A stretch of 62,403 bases of DNA. It comes from Hyphomicrobium sp. (lineage in GTDB: Bacteria; Pseudomonadota; Alphaproteobacteria; Rhizobiales; Hyphomicrobiaceae). The position numbers and the translations under genes are program-made. The DNA lies in contig JADJVG010000016.1 of NCBI GenBank assembly GCA_016716675.1, positions 1 to 62,403 of the forward strand. Reading direction: 5' to 3'. Positions 36,713-45,914 of this stretch are shown one piece after another. How positions within the stretch are numbered: the stretch's first letter is position 1; every line of letters begins with the position of its first letter. The notes under the pieces are model-generated. The model was not told where the DNA came from. It saw only the letters and a program-made list of their open reading frames with translations, and did no database searches.

Positions 36713-37453
36713 TTAACCGGTCTTGGCAGGACCTGCTAGCCGATAAACCTGGATAATGATTTCGTCTGCATTCGGTCTTTCAGCAATGACGGACGTCAAT
36801 CCGGCCAGTCCCTGCAGCTTATCGGCCACCGCCTGCGATAGGCAGATATGCGTCAGTTTCGTCAACTTCGGCTTAACCGGCAGTGCCGAAAGCAAGCCAA
36901 CCCAGGTGGCGGCGCTGCGCGGCGACATCAAGATGACGGCATCGAGCGCGCCCGTGGCCAGCAACGTCTGCACGTTATCGGGTAAGGTTTTTGCTGCAAC
37001 CGACTTGTAGGCCGGGATTGGCGTGAGGGTTATGCCTTGGGCCGCCAATTTACCCTTCAGGTCATAGGCCAGATGATCGCCGGCGAGGTGCACCAGCGGG
37101 CCCGTTCGAGCGGTCGGGTGCGCGGCAATGATCGGCAGCAGTTCGACGGCGGTGCCGGGTCCCGACACGATCGTCGCAAACCCAAGGTCTTGCGCCAGTT
37201 TTGCGGTGGCCGGTCCGACCGTGAAGATCGGCAATGCGCGGGCGGCCTCAAGCGCGCCGGACTGCGCCAGGGCTTTCAGGCCATTGCGGCTGGTGGCGAC
37301 GATGCCTGCCGCACCCGCCACGGCAGCCGGAGGCATCGGATTGAGTTGGATGGCGAGCAAAGGCGCCAGCGTCACCTGACAGCCGAGCGCCTCGACGCTG
37401 GCCTTGAGCTCCGCTGCATCCTGCTCAGGCCGGGTGATCAGAACGTGCATCAC
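36713..37453 (-). CDS. hemD: Uroporphyrinogen-III synthase
   Basis: 246 residues. This family is poorly conserved, but HVLITRPEQDAAELKASVEALG at the start, VATSRNGLKALAQ near 52, PIFTVGPATAKLAQDLGF near 75, LVHLAGDHLAYDL and the C-terminal ILMSPRSAATWVGLL are all typical, and the place directly after hemC settles it. It closes and inverts ring D of hydroxymethylbilane. The first codon GTG (37453) overlaps the hemC stop as GTGA; an ATG follows immediately and may be used instead. Confidence 0.9.
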   Translation of the reverse strand: MMHVLITRPEQDAAELKASVEALGCQVTLAPLLAIQLNPMPPAAVAGAAGIVATSRNGLKALAQSGALEAARALPIFTVGPATAKLAQDLGFATIVSGPGTAVELLPIIAAHPTARTGPLVHLAGDHLAYDLKGKLAAQGITLTPIPAYKSVAAKTLPDNVQTLLATGALDAVILMSPRSAATWVGLLSALPVKPKLTKLTHICLSQAVADKLQGLAGLTSVIAERPNADEIIIQVYRLAGPAKTG

Positions 37454-38382
37454 GTGGTGGGCCTAACGAGCGCGGCGGGATCGGCATTGGCGAGCACCTC
37501 GTCGGCGGCGCTGTGGCCCATGGCGAGCGCGGTTTCTGGGGCGTCCACGCGCGACACTGCATAGCTGACCTTGCCATCGGTCGACAGCACCCGGCCGAGA
37601 AAGTGGAGCTTGCCATCAGCGAGATAGGCGTGGCCGGCGATCGGCGTGCGGCACGAGCCTTCGAGGCGTGTCAGGAAGGCGCGTTCCGCCGTTACCGCCA
37701 ACGCGGATTCGGCGTGGTTGAGCGGCGCAATCAGATCAGCGGTTGCTTCATCACCGGCGCGGATTTCAAGGCCGATAGCGCCTTGCGCGACGGCGGGCAG
37801 CATCTGATCGAGCGCAATCGCCGCCGTGATCCGGTCCGACATGCCAAGACGATTCAGTCCGGCGACGGCGAGGAACGTCGCTTCCGCCACGCCGTCCTGC
37901 AGCTTCTTCAAGCGCGTCTGCACATTGCCGCGAAAGCCGATGACCTGTAGATCCGGCCGCGTGTTGAGCAGTTGCGCCTGCCGCCGCAACGACGATGTGC
38001 CGACCACCGCGCCCTTGGGCAGATCGTCGATGCTTTTGTGCTTCAGGGAAATGAAGGCGTCGCGCACGTCTTCGCGCGGCAGAATGGCACCAATAATCAG
38101 CCCGTCGGTCAGCGCGGTTTGCACGTCCTTCATCGAGTGGACCGCAACGTCGATCTCATTGGCGATGAGCGCGTCTTCAATTTCCTTGGTGAACAGCCCC
38201 TTGCCGCCGATGTCTGCAAGCGGCCGGTCGAGCACCTGATCGCCCGTCGTTTTGATGACGGTGATCGAGATGGCGTCGAGTGGCAAGCCATGCGCCTTGG
38301 CGATCCGATCGCGAACTTCGTGGGCCTGCGCCAGAGCCAGCGGCGAGCCGCGCGTGCCGATGCGGATCGAGGTTGCTTGCAA
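37450..38382 (-). CDS. hemC: Hydroxymethylbilane synthase (porphobilinogen deaminase)
   Basis: 310 residues. RIGTRGSPLALAQAHEVRD at the N-terminus, VHSMKDVQTAL near 80, VGTSSLRRQAQLL near 125, FRGNVQTRLKKL and the cofactor Cys in LEGSCRTPIAGHA near 240 are all present. It makes hydroxymethylbilane from four porphobilinogens. The start is TTG 38382, with GGAG eight bases upstream and no better codon nearby, so a TTG start seems real. It heads the hemC-hemD-mic60-hemY run and is divergent from tsaD across 136 bases. Confidence 0.95.
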   Translation of the reverse strand: MQATSIRIGTRGSPLALAQAHEVRDRIAKAHGLPLDAISITVIKTTGDQVLDRPLADIGGKGLFTKEIEDALIANEIDVAVHSMKDVQTALTDGLIIGAILPREDVRDAFISLKHKSIDDLPKGAVVGTSSLRRQAQLLNTRPDLQVIGFRGNVQTRLKKLQDGVAEATFLAVAGLNRLGMSDRITAAIALDQMLPAVAQGAIGLEIRAGDEATADLIAPLNHAESALAVTAERAFLTRLEGSCRTPIAGHAYLADGKLHFLGRVLSTDGKVSYAVSRVDAPETALAMGHSAADEVLANADPAALVRPTT

Positions 38383-38518
38383 GGGGGTTTCTCCAGATGC
38401 TAGGCGGGTGGGTGTTCCGTTCCATCGAACGACTTCCTTTCGCCAATGGCAGAGGAACGCAGACCTTGCAAGTCAGAAGGTGCCGGGCGTTTGCCGCTCA
38501 GCCGCAAAGAAGGTGAAT

Positions 38519-39622
38519 GTGACCTCCCCTCAGCACGTTAACGGCGAATATCATCTGATCCTCGGAATCGAGACCAGCTGTGATGAAACCGCAGCCGCGG
38601 TCGTCGCCCGCGATGCGCTGGGGCATGGCCGCATCCTTTCGAACGTCGTGCGGTCGCAGTTTGACGCGCATAAGATTTATGGCGGGGTCGTGCCGGAAAT
38701 TGCAGCCCGCGCGCATACCGAATGTTTGGACGACATCGTGAGAGCCGCACTTGCTGAGGCGGGTGTGACGCTGTCCGATCTCGATGCCGTGGCGGCGGCC
38801 TCCGGCCCTGGCTTGATTGGTGGCCTGATTGTCGGCGCGATCACCGGCAAGGCGCTGGCACTGGCGGCGGGCAAGTCGTTTCTCGCGATCAATCACCTCG
38901 AAGCCCATGCCTTGACCGTTGGTCTGACGGACGGCATCGCGCCGCCGTATTTGATGTTGTTGGTGTCGGGCGGGCATACCCAGCTGCTCTGGGTTGAAGG
39001 CGTTGGCCGTTATCACCGTCTGGCGACGACGATCGACGATGCGCTGGGTGAAGCCTTCGACAAGACTGCCAAGTTGCTCGACCTGCCGATGCCGGGCGGT
39101 CCTGCGGTCGAACGGGCGGCGCAAGCGGGCGATGGCAAGCGTTTCAAATTACCGCGCCCGATGTTGGGGCGGGAAGATCCACATTTTTCGTTCGCCGGTT
39201 TGAAGACTGCGGTGCGTCACGCGGCGCAAGGTGCCGCACCTCTCAGCAGCCAGGATATCTCCGACCTTTGCGCATCGTTCCAGGCGGCTGTCTGCGATAG
39301 CGTTGCCGATCGTGTTGCCAAAGCCATGCGTATCGTAGCGGAGCGTTTCCCCGGCGGCGCATCGCGTCCGTTCGTGGTGGCGGGCGGCGTGGCTGCCAAT
39401 AAGGCGCTTAATGCCGCACTGACCGGCGTCGCCGAACGCCACGGATTCCGCCTCTACGCGCCGCCGATTGCGCTCTGCACCGATAACGCCGCGATGATTG
39501 CGTGGGCAGGCGCCGAGCGCTTGCAGATCGGGTTGATCGACGGCCTCGGCGCACCCGTCAAGCCGCGCTGGCCGCTCGACCCAGAGGCTGCTCCAGCACA
39601 GGGCGCGGGCGTCAAAGCCTAA
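38519..39622 (+). CDS. tsaD: tRNA N6-threonylcarbamoyladenosine transferase TsaD
   Basis: About 367 residues. LILGIETSCDETAAAVV, GGVVPEIAARAHTECL with metal-binding His, GPGLIGGLIVGAITGKALA, INHLEAHALT, LMLLVSGGHTQL and DDALGEAFDKTAKLL follow in family order, ending with VVAGGVAANKALN and DNAAMIAWAG. It makes the t6A modification at position 37 of ANN-decoding tRNAs with TsaB, TsaC and TsaE. GTG 38519 is chosen (AGAAGG five bases upstream); GTG 38513 is the alternative. gpsA follows after 58 bases. Confidence 0.95.
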   Translation: MTSPQHVNGEYHLILGIETSCDETAAAVVARDALGHGRILSNVVRSQFDAHKIYGGVVPEIAARAHTECLDDIVRAALAEAGVTLSDLDAVAAASGPGLIGGLIVGAITGKALALAAGKSFLAINHLEAHALTVGLTDGIAPPYLMLLVSGGHTQLLWVEGVGRYHRLATTIDDALGEAFDKTAKLLDLPMPGGPAVERAAQAGDGKRFKLPRPMLGREDPHFSFAGLKTAVRHAAQGAAPLSSQDISDLCASFQAAVCDSVADRVAKAMRIVAERFPGGASRPFVVAGGVAANKALNAALTGVAERHGFRLYAPPIALCTDNAAMIAWAGAERLQIGLIDGLGAPVKPRWPLDPEAAPAQGAGVKA

Positions 39623-39680
39623 GTGGTGCGCTCGTCATGTGGCCATGCTAAAAGTGGCGGAACAGTTGGGGGCAAAAGAC

Positions 39681-40676
39681 GTGAAGCTCAATTCGGTCAG
39701 CGTCATCGGTGGCGGCGCTTGGGGGACGGCACTGGCGCAAGCGCTGGCGTTCAGCGGACAGCGCGTCACGCTGTGGGCGCGCGAACCCGATGTGGTCGAC
39801 GATATCAACACGCGCCACGTCAACCGCGCTTTCCTGCCCGGCGTTGATCTCGATGCGAAGATCACCGCGACCGGCAAACTTTCGGATGCCGCCGTGGCGG
39901 ATGCCGTCTTGATGGTGTCGCCGGCGCAGTTCGTGCGTGCCACCGTGCAGGCGTTAGCACGCGATTTGAAGCCCGACACGCCGATCGTGATGTGCTCGAA
40001 AGGCATCGAGCAGTCGAGCGGCAAGCTCATGAGCGATTTGATTGGTGAAGCGCTGCCCGTGGCGCAACTCGCGGTGCTGTCTGGCCCGAGTTTCGCGGCC
40101 GACGTGGCCCGCGGCCTGCCAGCGGCATTGACGCTGGCCTGTGCCAACGAGACGACCGGCCGGGGCTTGGCGGAGGCGCTATCGTCGCGCCAAATGCGGC
40201 TATATTGGTCGAGTGACGTGATCGGCGCTGAGCTCGGCGGCGCGCTGAAGAACGTCATGGCGATTGCCGCCGGCATCGTCGATGGCAGAGGGCTTGGCGC
40301 CAGCGCGCACGCAGCCGTCGTCACCCGCGGGTTTGCAGAAATGCGCCGCCTCGGCGAAGCCATGGGCGCCCGCCCCGAAACGCTGCTCGGGTTATCCGGC
40401 CTTGGAGATCTGATCCTCACCTGTGGAAGCCCGCAGTCGCGCAACATGTCGCTGGGGCGCGGGCTCGGAGAGGGCAAATCGCTGGCGAGCATTCTCAAAA
40501 GCCGCACGGCCGTGACGGAGGGCGTTTATACTGCGGCCGCCGTCATCGATCTGGCGCGCAAGAAGCACATCGAAATGCCGATAGCCGAAGCGGTGCACGC
40601 GATCATCGAGGGGCGCATTTCGGTCGACGATGCAATTACCGCGCTGATGCTGCGTCCGCTCAAGGCTGAAGATTGA
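39681..40676 (+). CDS. gpsA: Glycerol-3-phosphate dehydrogenase (NAD(P))
   Basis: 331 residues from GTG 39681. VSVIGGGAWGTALAQALA is the NAD loop, followed by TLWAREPDVVDDIN, VLMVSPAQFVRATV, KGIEQSSGKLMSD, VLSGPSFAADVARGLP and the catalytic Lys in GAELGGALKNVMAIAAG near residue 190. It makes sn-glycerol 3-phosphate for phospholipid head-groups. An in-frame ATG at 39639 would add 14 residues before the family start. Its last 17 bases overlap the end of the convergent gene downstream. Confidence 0.94.
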   Translation: MKLNSVSVIGGGAWGTALAQALAFSGQRVTLWAREPDVVDDINTRHVNRAFLPGVDLDAKITATGKLSDAAVADAVLMVSPAQFVRATVQALARDLKPDTPIVMCSKGIEQSSGKLMSDLIGEALPVAQLAVLSGPSFAADVARGLPAALTLACANETTGRGLAEALSSRQMRLYWSSDVIGAELGGALKNVMAIAAGIVDGRGLGASAHAAVVTRGFAEMRRLGEAMGARPETLLGLSGLGDLILTCGSPQSRNMSLGRGLGEGKSLASILKSRTAVTEGVYTAAAVIDLARKKHIEMPIAEAVHAIIEGRISVDDAITALMLRPLKAED

Positions 40677-42489
40677 GCTTATCGCGATTGACCCGCCAGA
40701 CGCTGAGCAGCGAATGCGGGTTTGCAAGTGCCACCGGCTCCAGAAAGTCCGGAGCTTTGCCACCGACAAGGTCGGCGCGCAGCGTGCCACGCCACTCTGG
40801 ATCGGCAACAAAGGGGTCATCGAGGCCCTTGCACGTCACCACATAGTCGATGTTCTCGCGCGCTATCAGACGCGCCGCCTCGGCGGCGGAGTGCGCAGCA
40901 AAGATGTAGTGGTTGGTGATGATGGCGTTGGCGATGCGGTGATACGGTGCTGACAGCACGCGGTGCTGGGTGACAGCTGCAATGTAGGCGCCAAGATCAA
41001 TGCGGGCTGCGATCAATCCCGGCGGCAGTGCCGCCAGTTCACCAACAACGGAGTTGAGCTCGCACGCGTCTGCACCGGCGCGAATGCTGTCCGCGGTAAT
41101 CACCGGGGCATCAAACGCTTTCTGCAATTTTGACGACGCGCCAAGCAATGCCGCCTGACTGAGGAGAACCGTCAAGACGGTCTGCTTGAGAAGTGCGCTC
41201 ATATGCTCGGATCCGCGCACCGACCCGATCCAGCCAGCGAGGGGCGCCAGCGCCAGGAAGCTGGCATACGACAAGTACTTGATCTGCCAGCATGCAAACA
41301 GCGTGAAGGCGGAAAGCGTCGCCAGCAGAAAGAGATCAGTGGCTTTGCGCGTGGTCACGGTGCGATGGACCTGCGCAGCGATGCAAACGCCGTAGAACAC
41401 GATGAGGCCGAGCGACTGCTCGATTTTGCCATTTAGAAGGTCGCGGGCGATGCTGCGCGTTTCGGCAACGTAGTCGAGCCAGATCAGTTTAAGTTCTGCG
41501 GGCAGTTGGCCCATCGGGCCGGCAAGGCAGGCTGGTTCCAGCTTCGCAAAAACGATGACACCGGCCCCGGCAAAGACGCCTGCGATCGCAAGACGCACGG
41601 CAACGTGCCTAGGCCTGTCCGGTGACAGCGCGATGAGCAGACCGCCGCCCGCGATCAGGCTCAGAGCAACCGTGTTGAGCGAGATCGCGTCGCAATAGAC
41701 GTCCAGCCACCGCGACGGCGGAATAGTTAGCAGAAATCCGCTGGCAATCGCAAGCATCAGTGCGGTGGTGAAACCGCATGCGAACGGTGCTTGGCGGCGA
41801 TCGTAGAGGCCCCAGAGCGCAGCGAATACGGCAAGCGCTGCGACGGGTGCCAACGCTTCAAAGCCAATGACCAGCGCCAAACCCGAGAGCGCACCGGCCA
41901 GCCGCCAGGCCGCATGCGATGCCGGATAGGCCCACATGACGAGAGCGGCGGACACCGTTGCTGCGATCATGACGTTGTGGTGATCGATGCGGCCAACATC
42001 GAATTGATAAAACCCGAGCGGGCACAACATCGCGAGAACGAGCACGATGCGGCCGGCAGCCTCGTCTGCGGTTTCGGTAACAGTGCGCAGCAGCGTCCAG
42101 AGGAGCGGCGCAAAGACCAGCAACGGCCAGACGGCGCGCGCGATGAGTTCGGCGGTCGATAGTGGTACGAAGACGTTCAGCGTCGCGATCATCGCGGCAA
42201 TCGGCAGATCGATGAAGCGCGACCAGTGCGACAGCATCCCGCCGCTGCCGCCCATCGTCATGGTGGTCGTGTCGAACCATGGGGCGCCATGCATGAATTC
42301 ACGCACCTGCACGAGGCGCGTCGCATCATCCATGTCGCCGAGGAAATCTTGCATGCCTTGGCCGGTCGTGAACCAAGCCTTCAAGGCGATGAGAATGAAC
42401 GCGAGCGTGAACCAGCCCCACAGCGGCAAGGCCATGGAGCGCCCCACAAGCCGTTCAGCTGCGGCGGAAGGCAAGGCGTCGGTGGTCAT
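40660..42489 (-). CDS. Polytopic membrane protein, GT-C glycosyltransferase-like
   Basis: About 609 residues with roughly 11-12 membrane helices and a soluble C-terminal part of about 150 residues. After the first helix comes a loop with GDMDDATRLVQVREFMHG, then GGSGGMLSHWSRFIDLPIA, and later DVGRIDHHNVMI. An acidic pair in the first outer loop and the later acidic-His motif are the pattern of GT-C enzymes, including oligosaccharyltransferase (STT3/PglB) relatives. The C-terminal ENIDYVVTCKGLDDPF resembles the soluble end of such proteins. The donor and acceptor are unknown. ATG 42489 follows AGGGG by six bases. It is divergent from the FAD enzyme at 42724 and may act with that group. Confidence 0.7.
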   Translation of the reverse strand: MTTDALPSAAAERLVGRSMALPLWGWFTLAFILIALKAWFTTGQGMQDFLGDMDDATRLVQVREFMHGAPWFDTTTMTMGGSGGMLSHWSRFIDLPIAAMIATLNVFVPLSTAELIARAVWPLLVFAPLLWTLLRTVTETADEAAGRIVLVLAMLCPLGFYQFDVGRIDHHNVMIAATVSAALVMWAYPASHAAWRLAGALSGLALVIGFEALAPVAALAVFAALWGLYDRRQAPFACGFTTALMLAIASGFLLTIPPSRWLDVYCDAISLNTVALSLIAGGGLLIALSPDRPRHVAVRLAIAGVFAGAGVIVFAKLEPACLAGPMGQLPAELKLIWLDYVAETRSIARDLLNGKIEQSLGLIVFYGVCIAAQVHRTVTTRKATDLFLLATLSAFTLFACWQIKYLSYASFLALAPLAGWIGSVRGSEHMSALLKQTVLTVLLSQAALLGASSKLQKAFDAPVITADSIRAGADACELNSVVGELAALPPGLIAARIDLGAYIAAVTQHRVLSAPYHRIANAIITNHYIFAAHSAAEAARLIARENIDYVVTCKGLDDPFVADPEWRGTLRADLVGGKAPDFLEPVALANPHSLLSVWRVNRDKLNLQP

Positions 42490-42723
42490 CACGGCCCCTG
42501 GTTTCAACGGGCGAACCCTATCCGCATTGGATTAGGAGCGCGTAAACGGCATGAGCGTGCGTTGGACATGAGAAGGCGAGGCCGAGAAACGGCCATTAGC
42601 AGATCGGTAATGTGCCACCGCGTCAGCCTTTATTTACCCTTCCAAGTTAGGGTCAGCGCTACGGTGGTAGGCGCGCGACGACGCCTGCAGCCTTGGTGTG
42701 GCCGTCGATTGCAGGCGTAACGA

Positions 42724-44244
42724 ATGTCTTACAGTGATGTCTTTGTAATCGGTGCTGGCCCAGCAGGCTTGACCGCTTCATATCTGCTGACCAAGCAAGG
42801 AATTTCGACAACGGTGATCGAAGCCGATCCCGTTTTCGTCGGCGGCATCAGCCGTACAGCGAATTACAAGGATTTCCTGTTCGACATCGGCGGGCACCGC
42901 TTCTTCTCCAAGTCGAAAGAAGTCGTCGATCTGTGGAAGGAAATCCTGCCGCAGGATTTCATTTCGCGCCCGCGTCTCAGCCGCATCTACTACGACGGCA
43001 AATACTATTCGTATCCGCTGAAGGCCTTCGAGGCGCTCGGTAACCTCGGCGTTATCGAAAGCTCGATGTGCGTACTGTCGTTCATGTACAAGCAGGCTTT
43101 CCCGAATGAAAAGCCGGAGACCTTCCACGACTGGGTTTCCAATCAATTCGGCGAACGTTTGTTCTCGATCTTCTTCAAAACCTACACCGAAAAAGTGTGG
43201 GGCATGAGCTGCGATGAGATCTCAGCTGATTGGGCAGCGCAGCGCATCAAGGGCCTGGATCTGTGGACCGCAATGTCGAGCGCGTTGCGCAATTCGATCG
43301 CGCCCAAAGGCTTCAAGGACGGCACCAAGGCGCACGATGGTCAGGTCATCAAGACGCTGATCGACAGTTTTGAATATCCCCGCAAAGGCCCCGGCATGAT
43401 GTGGGATGCGGCGGCCCGCAAAACCCGCGAACAGGGTGGCACCATTCATATGGGAACGCGCCTGATGGCCCTGTCGTTCGACAAGGAGTCGGGCATCTGG
43501 ACGATCACGGCGCATAAAGAAAATGGCGAGATTCTGAGCTTTACCGCCAAGAACGTGATCTCCTCGGCGCCGATCCGCGAACTGGTCCACAGCTTCACGG
43601 AGAAGCCGGCCTGTGTTGAGGCGGCCAACAAGTTGCGCTACCGCGATTTCATCACCGTGGCCGTCGTAGTCGATAAGCCGGATCTCTTCCCCGACAACTG
43701 GATCTACATCCACGAACCGAGCGTCAAGGTTGGCCGGATTCAGAACTTCCGCTCATGGTCGCCGGAAATGGTGCCGAACGAGAAGCTCGCGTGCCTCGGT
43801 CTTGAATACTTCTGTTTCGAGGGCGACGGGCTGTGGAATGCGAGCGATGATGAGTTGATTGCGCTGGCCAAGAAAGAGCTGGCGATCATCGGCCTAGCGT
43901 CAGAAGCCGAATGCATCGATGGCTGCGTCGTCCGCCAGAAGAAGGCCTATCCCGTCTACGACGACGGCTACAAACAGAACGTCGAATCGATCCGCGCAGA
44001 TCTTGCCGAAAACTATCCGTCTCTGCATCTCGTCGGCCGTAACGGCATGCACAAATATAACAACCAAGATCACGCCATGATGACGTCGATGCTGACCGTC
44101 AAGAATATCGCGGCCGGTGAGATGTTGTTCGATATCTGGAATGTCAACGAAGACGCTGAGTATCATGAGGCAGGCGGTTCAGGCGCTGAAGAAGCCTTGA
44201 AGAGTGTGCGCATGGTGCCGCGCCGCGTGGGAACGGCAGCGTGA
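42724..44244 (+). CDS. NAD(P)/FAD-dependent oxidoreductase, UDP-galactopyranose mutase-like
   Basis: 506 residues. The FAD loop is DVFVIGAGPAGLTASYLL near residue 5, then VGGISRTA and FDIGGHRFFSKSKEVVDLW, IYYDGKYYSYPLKAFEALG and TYTEKVWGMSCDEISADWAAQRI. This series is typical of the amine-oxidase-fold flavoproteins found in polysaccharide clusters and related to UDP-galactopyranose mutase and protoporphyrinogen-oxidase-like proteins. MHKYNNQDHAM near the C-terminus is also typical. The true substrate is not known. Its stop overlaps the GtrA start as GTGA, so the two are translationally coupled. Confidence 0.8.
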   Translation: MSYSDVFVIGAGPAGLTASYLLTKQGISTTVIEADPVFVGGISRTANYKDFLFDIGGHRFFSKSKEVVDLWKEILPQDFISRPRLSRIYYDGKYYSYPLKAFEALGNLGVIESSMCVLSFMYKQAFPNEKPETFHDWVSNQFGERLFSIFFKTYTEKVWGMSCDEISADWAAQRIKGLDLWTAMSSALRNSIAPKGFKDGTKAHDGQVIKTLIDSFEYPRKGPGMMWDAAARKTREQGGTIHMGTRLMALSFDKESGIWTITAHKENGEILSFTAKNVISSAPIRELVHSFTEKPACVEAANKLRYRDFITVAVVVDKPDLFPDNWIYIHEPSVKVGRIQNFRSWSPEMVPNEKLACLGLEYFCFEGDGLWNASDDELIALAKKELAIIGLASEAECIDGCVVRQKKAYPVYDDGYKQNVESIRADLAENYPSLHLVGRNGMHKYNNQDHAMMTSMLTVKNIAAGEMLFDIWNVNEDAEYHEAGGSGAEEALKSVRMVPRRVGTAA

Positions 44245-44714
44245 CCCTGGAAACTGTAAAACAGCTTGTTGCCGAGCACGCCGATGAGGTCTGGCAGTTT
44301 GCCGGATACATCGCCGTCAGCGGTGCTGCTCTGTGCGTCGACTTCTCGATCTACTGGGTATTGCTGAATATCATGCCTTACGCCTTCGCAGCCGCGGCTG
44401 GCGGATACGTGTGTGGCGTGGTGACGCACTATCTGATGTCGTCGCGCATCGTCTTCCGCCATCGCTTCGACAAGCGCGGCTTGGTTGAGGAAGCGCCTGC
44501 TGTCGCCAAGTTTTTTGCAGCCGGATTTTCGGGTCTGGTTGTGACGGCTGTTGTGGTTGGCGTGCTGGCCGACGTCATGGGTTTCCATCCGCTGTTCGCC
44601 AAAATCTGCGCCGCTGGATGCTCCTTCATCGTCGTCTTCCTGAGCCTCAGACTGTTTGTCTTCAATCAAACGCAGAAACCCTCAACGTCCAAGTCCACCA
44701 CCGCTGTGGCTTGA
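44241..44714 (+). CDS. GtrA-family membrane protein
   Basis: 157 residues with four membrane helices (about 18-38, 42-66, 84-104 and 110-132). FAGYIAVSGAALCVDFSIYW near residue 20, GGYVCGVVTHYLMSSRIVF near 54 and KFFAAGFSGLVVTAVVVG are the GtrA signature. GtrA proteins are thought to flip polyprenyl-linked sugars across the inner membrane. GTG 44241 overlaps the previous stop by four bases, which ties it to the FAD enzyme; the methyltransferase gene starts 13 bases after it. Confidence 0.88.
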   Translation: MTLETVKQLVAEHADEVWQFAGYIAVSGAALCVDFSIYWVLLNIMPYAFAAAAGGYVCGVVTHYLMSSRIVFRHRFDKRGLVEEAPAVAKFFAAGFSGLVVTAVVVGVLADVMGFHPLFAKICAAGCSFIVVFLSLRLFVFNQTQKPSTSKSTTAVA

Positions 44715-44727
44715 GAGAGGCAAGAAA

Positions 44728-45426
44728 ATGTTCGTCGCAAACTATGGTTTGAAGAGTCTCGTGCAGAAGGCCGCCATGGTCGCCCGCCTGCCGCTCGCCT
44801 ATTCGCAGGATCACCCCTACACGGGTCTGAAAGAGCGCGCGCATAAAGATACGCTCGATTTCATCACGACGACGATGCCGGAGAGCTTGGCGTTCGACAC
44901 GCCACGCGAACTGATGCATTTCGCGTTGTCGCGGGTGACGGTCGATGGCTTCTTCGCCGAGTTCGGTGTCAACGAAGGCGGCACCATCAGCTACATCGCC
45001 AAGCAGACGCCGGGCCGCACCATTCATGGCTTCGACAGCTTCGAGGGGCTTCCCGAAGACTGGTCCGGCAATGCCATGGCGGCGGGATACTTCAACCGCA
45101 AAGGTCGCTTGCCGAAGGTGCCGGCCAACGTCGCGCTGCATCGCGGCTGGTTCAAGGATTCGGTGCCGAAGTTTGCAGCCGAGCATAAAGAAAAAGCGGC
45201 CTTCCTGCATATCGATTGCGATCTGTACTCATCGACGGCCGATATTTTTTCGAGCCTCGGCGATCGCATCGTGCCGGGCACGGTCATCATGTTCGACGAG
45301 TACTTCAACTATCCGAATTGGCAGGCCCATGAGCACAAGGCGTTTATGGAATATCAAGCTTCGTCGGGTAGAACATTCAAGCCCATCGGGTACTCGATCC
45401 AGCAGATTGCCGCTATTGCGCTTTGA
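44728..45426 (+). CDS. TylF/MycF-like SAM-dependent methyltransferase
   Basis: 232 residues. TMPESLAFDTPRELMHFAL, then GFFAEFGVNEGGTISYIAK (SAM loop near residue 75-93), RTIHGFDSFEGLPEDW, HRGWFKDSVPKFA, FLHIDCDLYSSTADIF and PGTVIMFDEYFNYPNW form the order seen in TylF-type O-methyltransferases (Pfam Methyltransf-like). Asp-Cys-Asp in HIDCDLYSS and the later Asp-Glu may bind a metal. Known relatives methylate sugar hydroxyls. The start ATG has GAGAGG about seven bases upstream. It closes the three-gene glycan unit and is followed by a clear terminator. Confidence 0.82.
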   Translation: MFVANYGLKSLVQKAAMVARLPLAYSQDHPYTGLKERAHKDTLDFITTTMPESLAFDTPRELMHFALSRVTVDGFFAEFGVNEGGTISYIAKQTPGRTIHGFDSFEGLPEDWSGNAMAAGYFNRKGRLPKVPANVALHRGWFKDSVPKFAAEHKEKAAFLHIDCDLYSSTADIFSSLGDRIVPGTVIMFDEYFNYPNWQAHEHKAFMEYQASSGRTFKPIGYSIQQIAAIAL

Positions 45427-45459
45427 TCGCTGAGAGCCCCACGTTTCGTGTCGCGTCTT

Positions 45460-45490
45460 AAACCCCGTGCCCTTGTGGTGCGGGGTTTTT
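45460..45490 (+). terminator. Intrinsic terminator after the methyltransferase gene
   Basis: AAACCCCG (45460-45467) and CGGGGTTT (45481-45488) form an 8-bp stem with the last bases running into TTTTTG. It lies 33 bases after the stop of the methyltransferase and should end the glycan transcript. The rest of the gap to 45662 shows nothing recognisable. Confidence 0.8.
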
Positions 45491-45662
45491 GTTTGCGGCG
45501 GCGATCAGACTTGCGCGTGTCAGAGGCGCACGTGCAGCGTCTCGCACGCACGGATTTATTCGCGTCAGCGAATTGAGATGTGTCTGTGAGTTGGGAGTGG
45601 TAGATTCAGATCAAGCGGAATTCGCGAAACCAGACGAGACCGGCCGTGCCGGTTGAACATAT

Positions 45663-45737
<75 letters not shown>

Positions 45738-45914
45738 ATCCATATGGGGTCAGCGCCTTGCGGCGCCGCGAGAGACGCCTTATGGCGCAAGTGTCCCGGC
45801 ATTGCAAGGGGCGGTCTGCAGGCTTTTTACAGGGTGGAGCGCGACGAAATAGGCTACCCCGCGGTGATTGTCGCCGGCGTTGCGTAAAACCCGCTGATTT
45901 TTGAGGATCGACAC

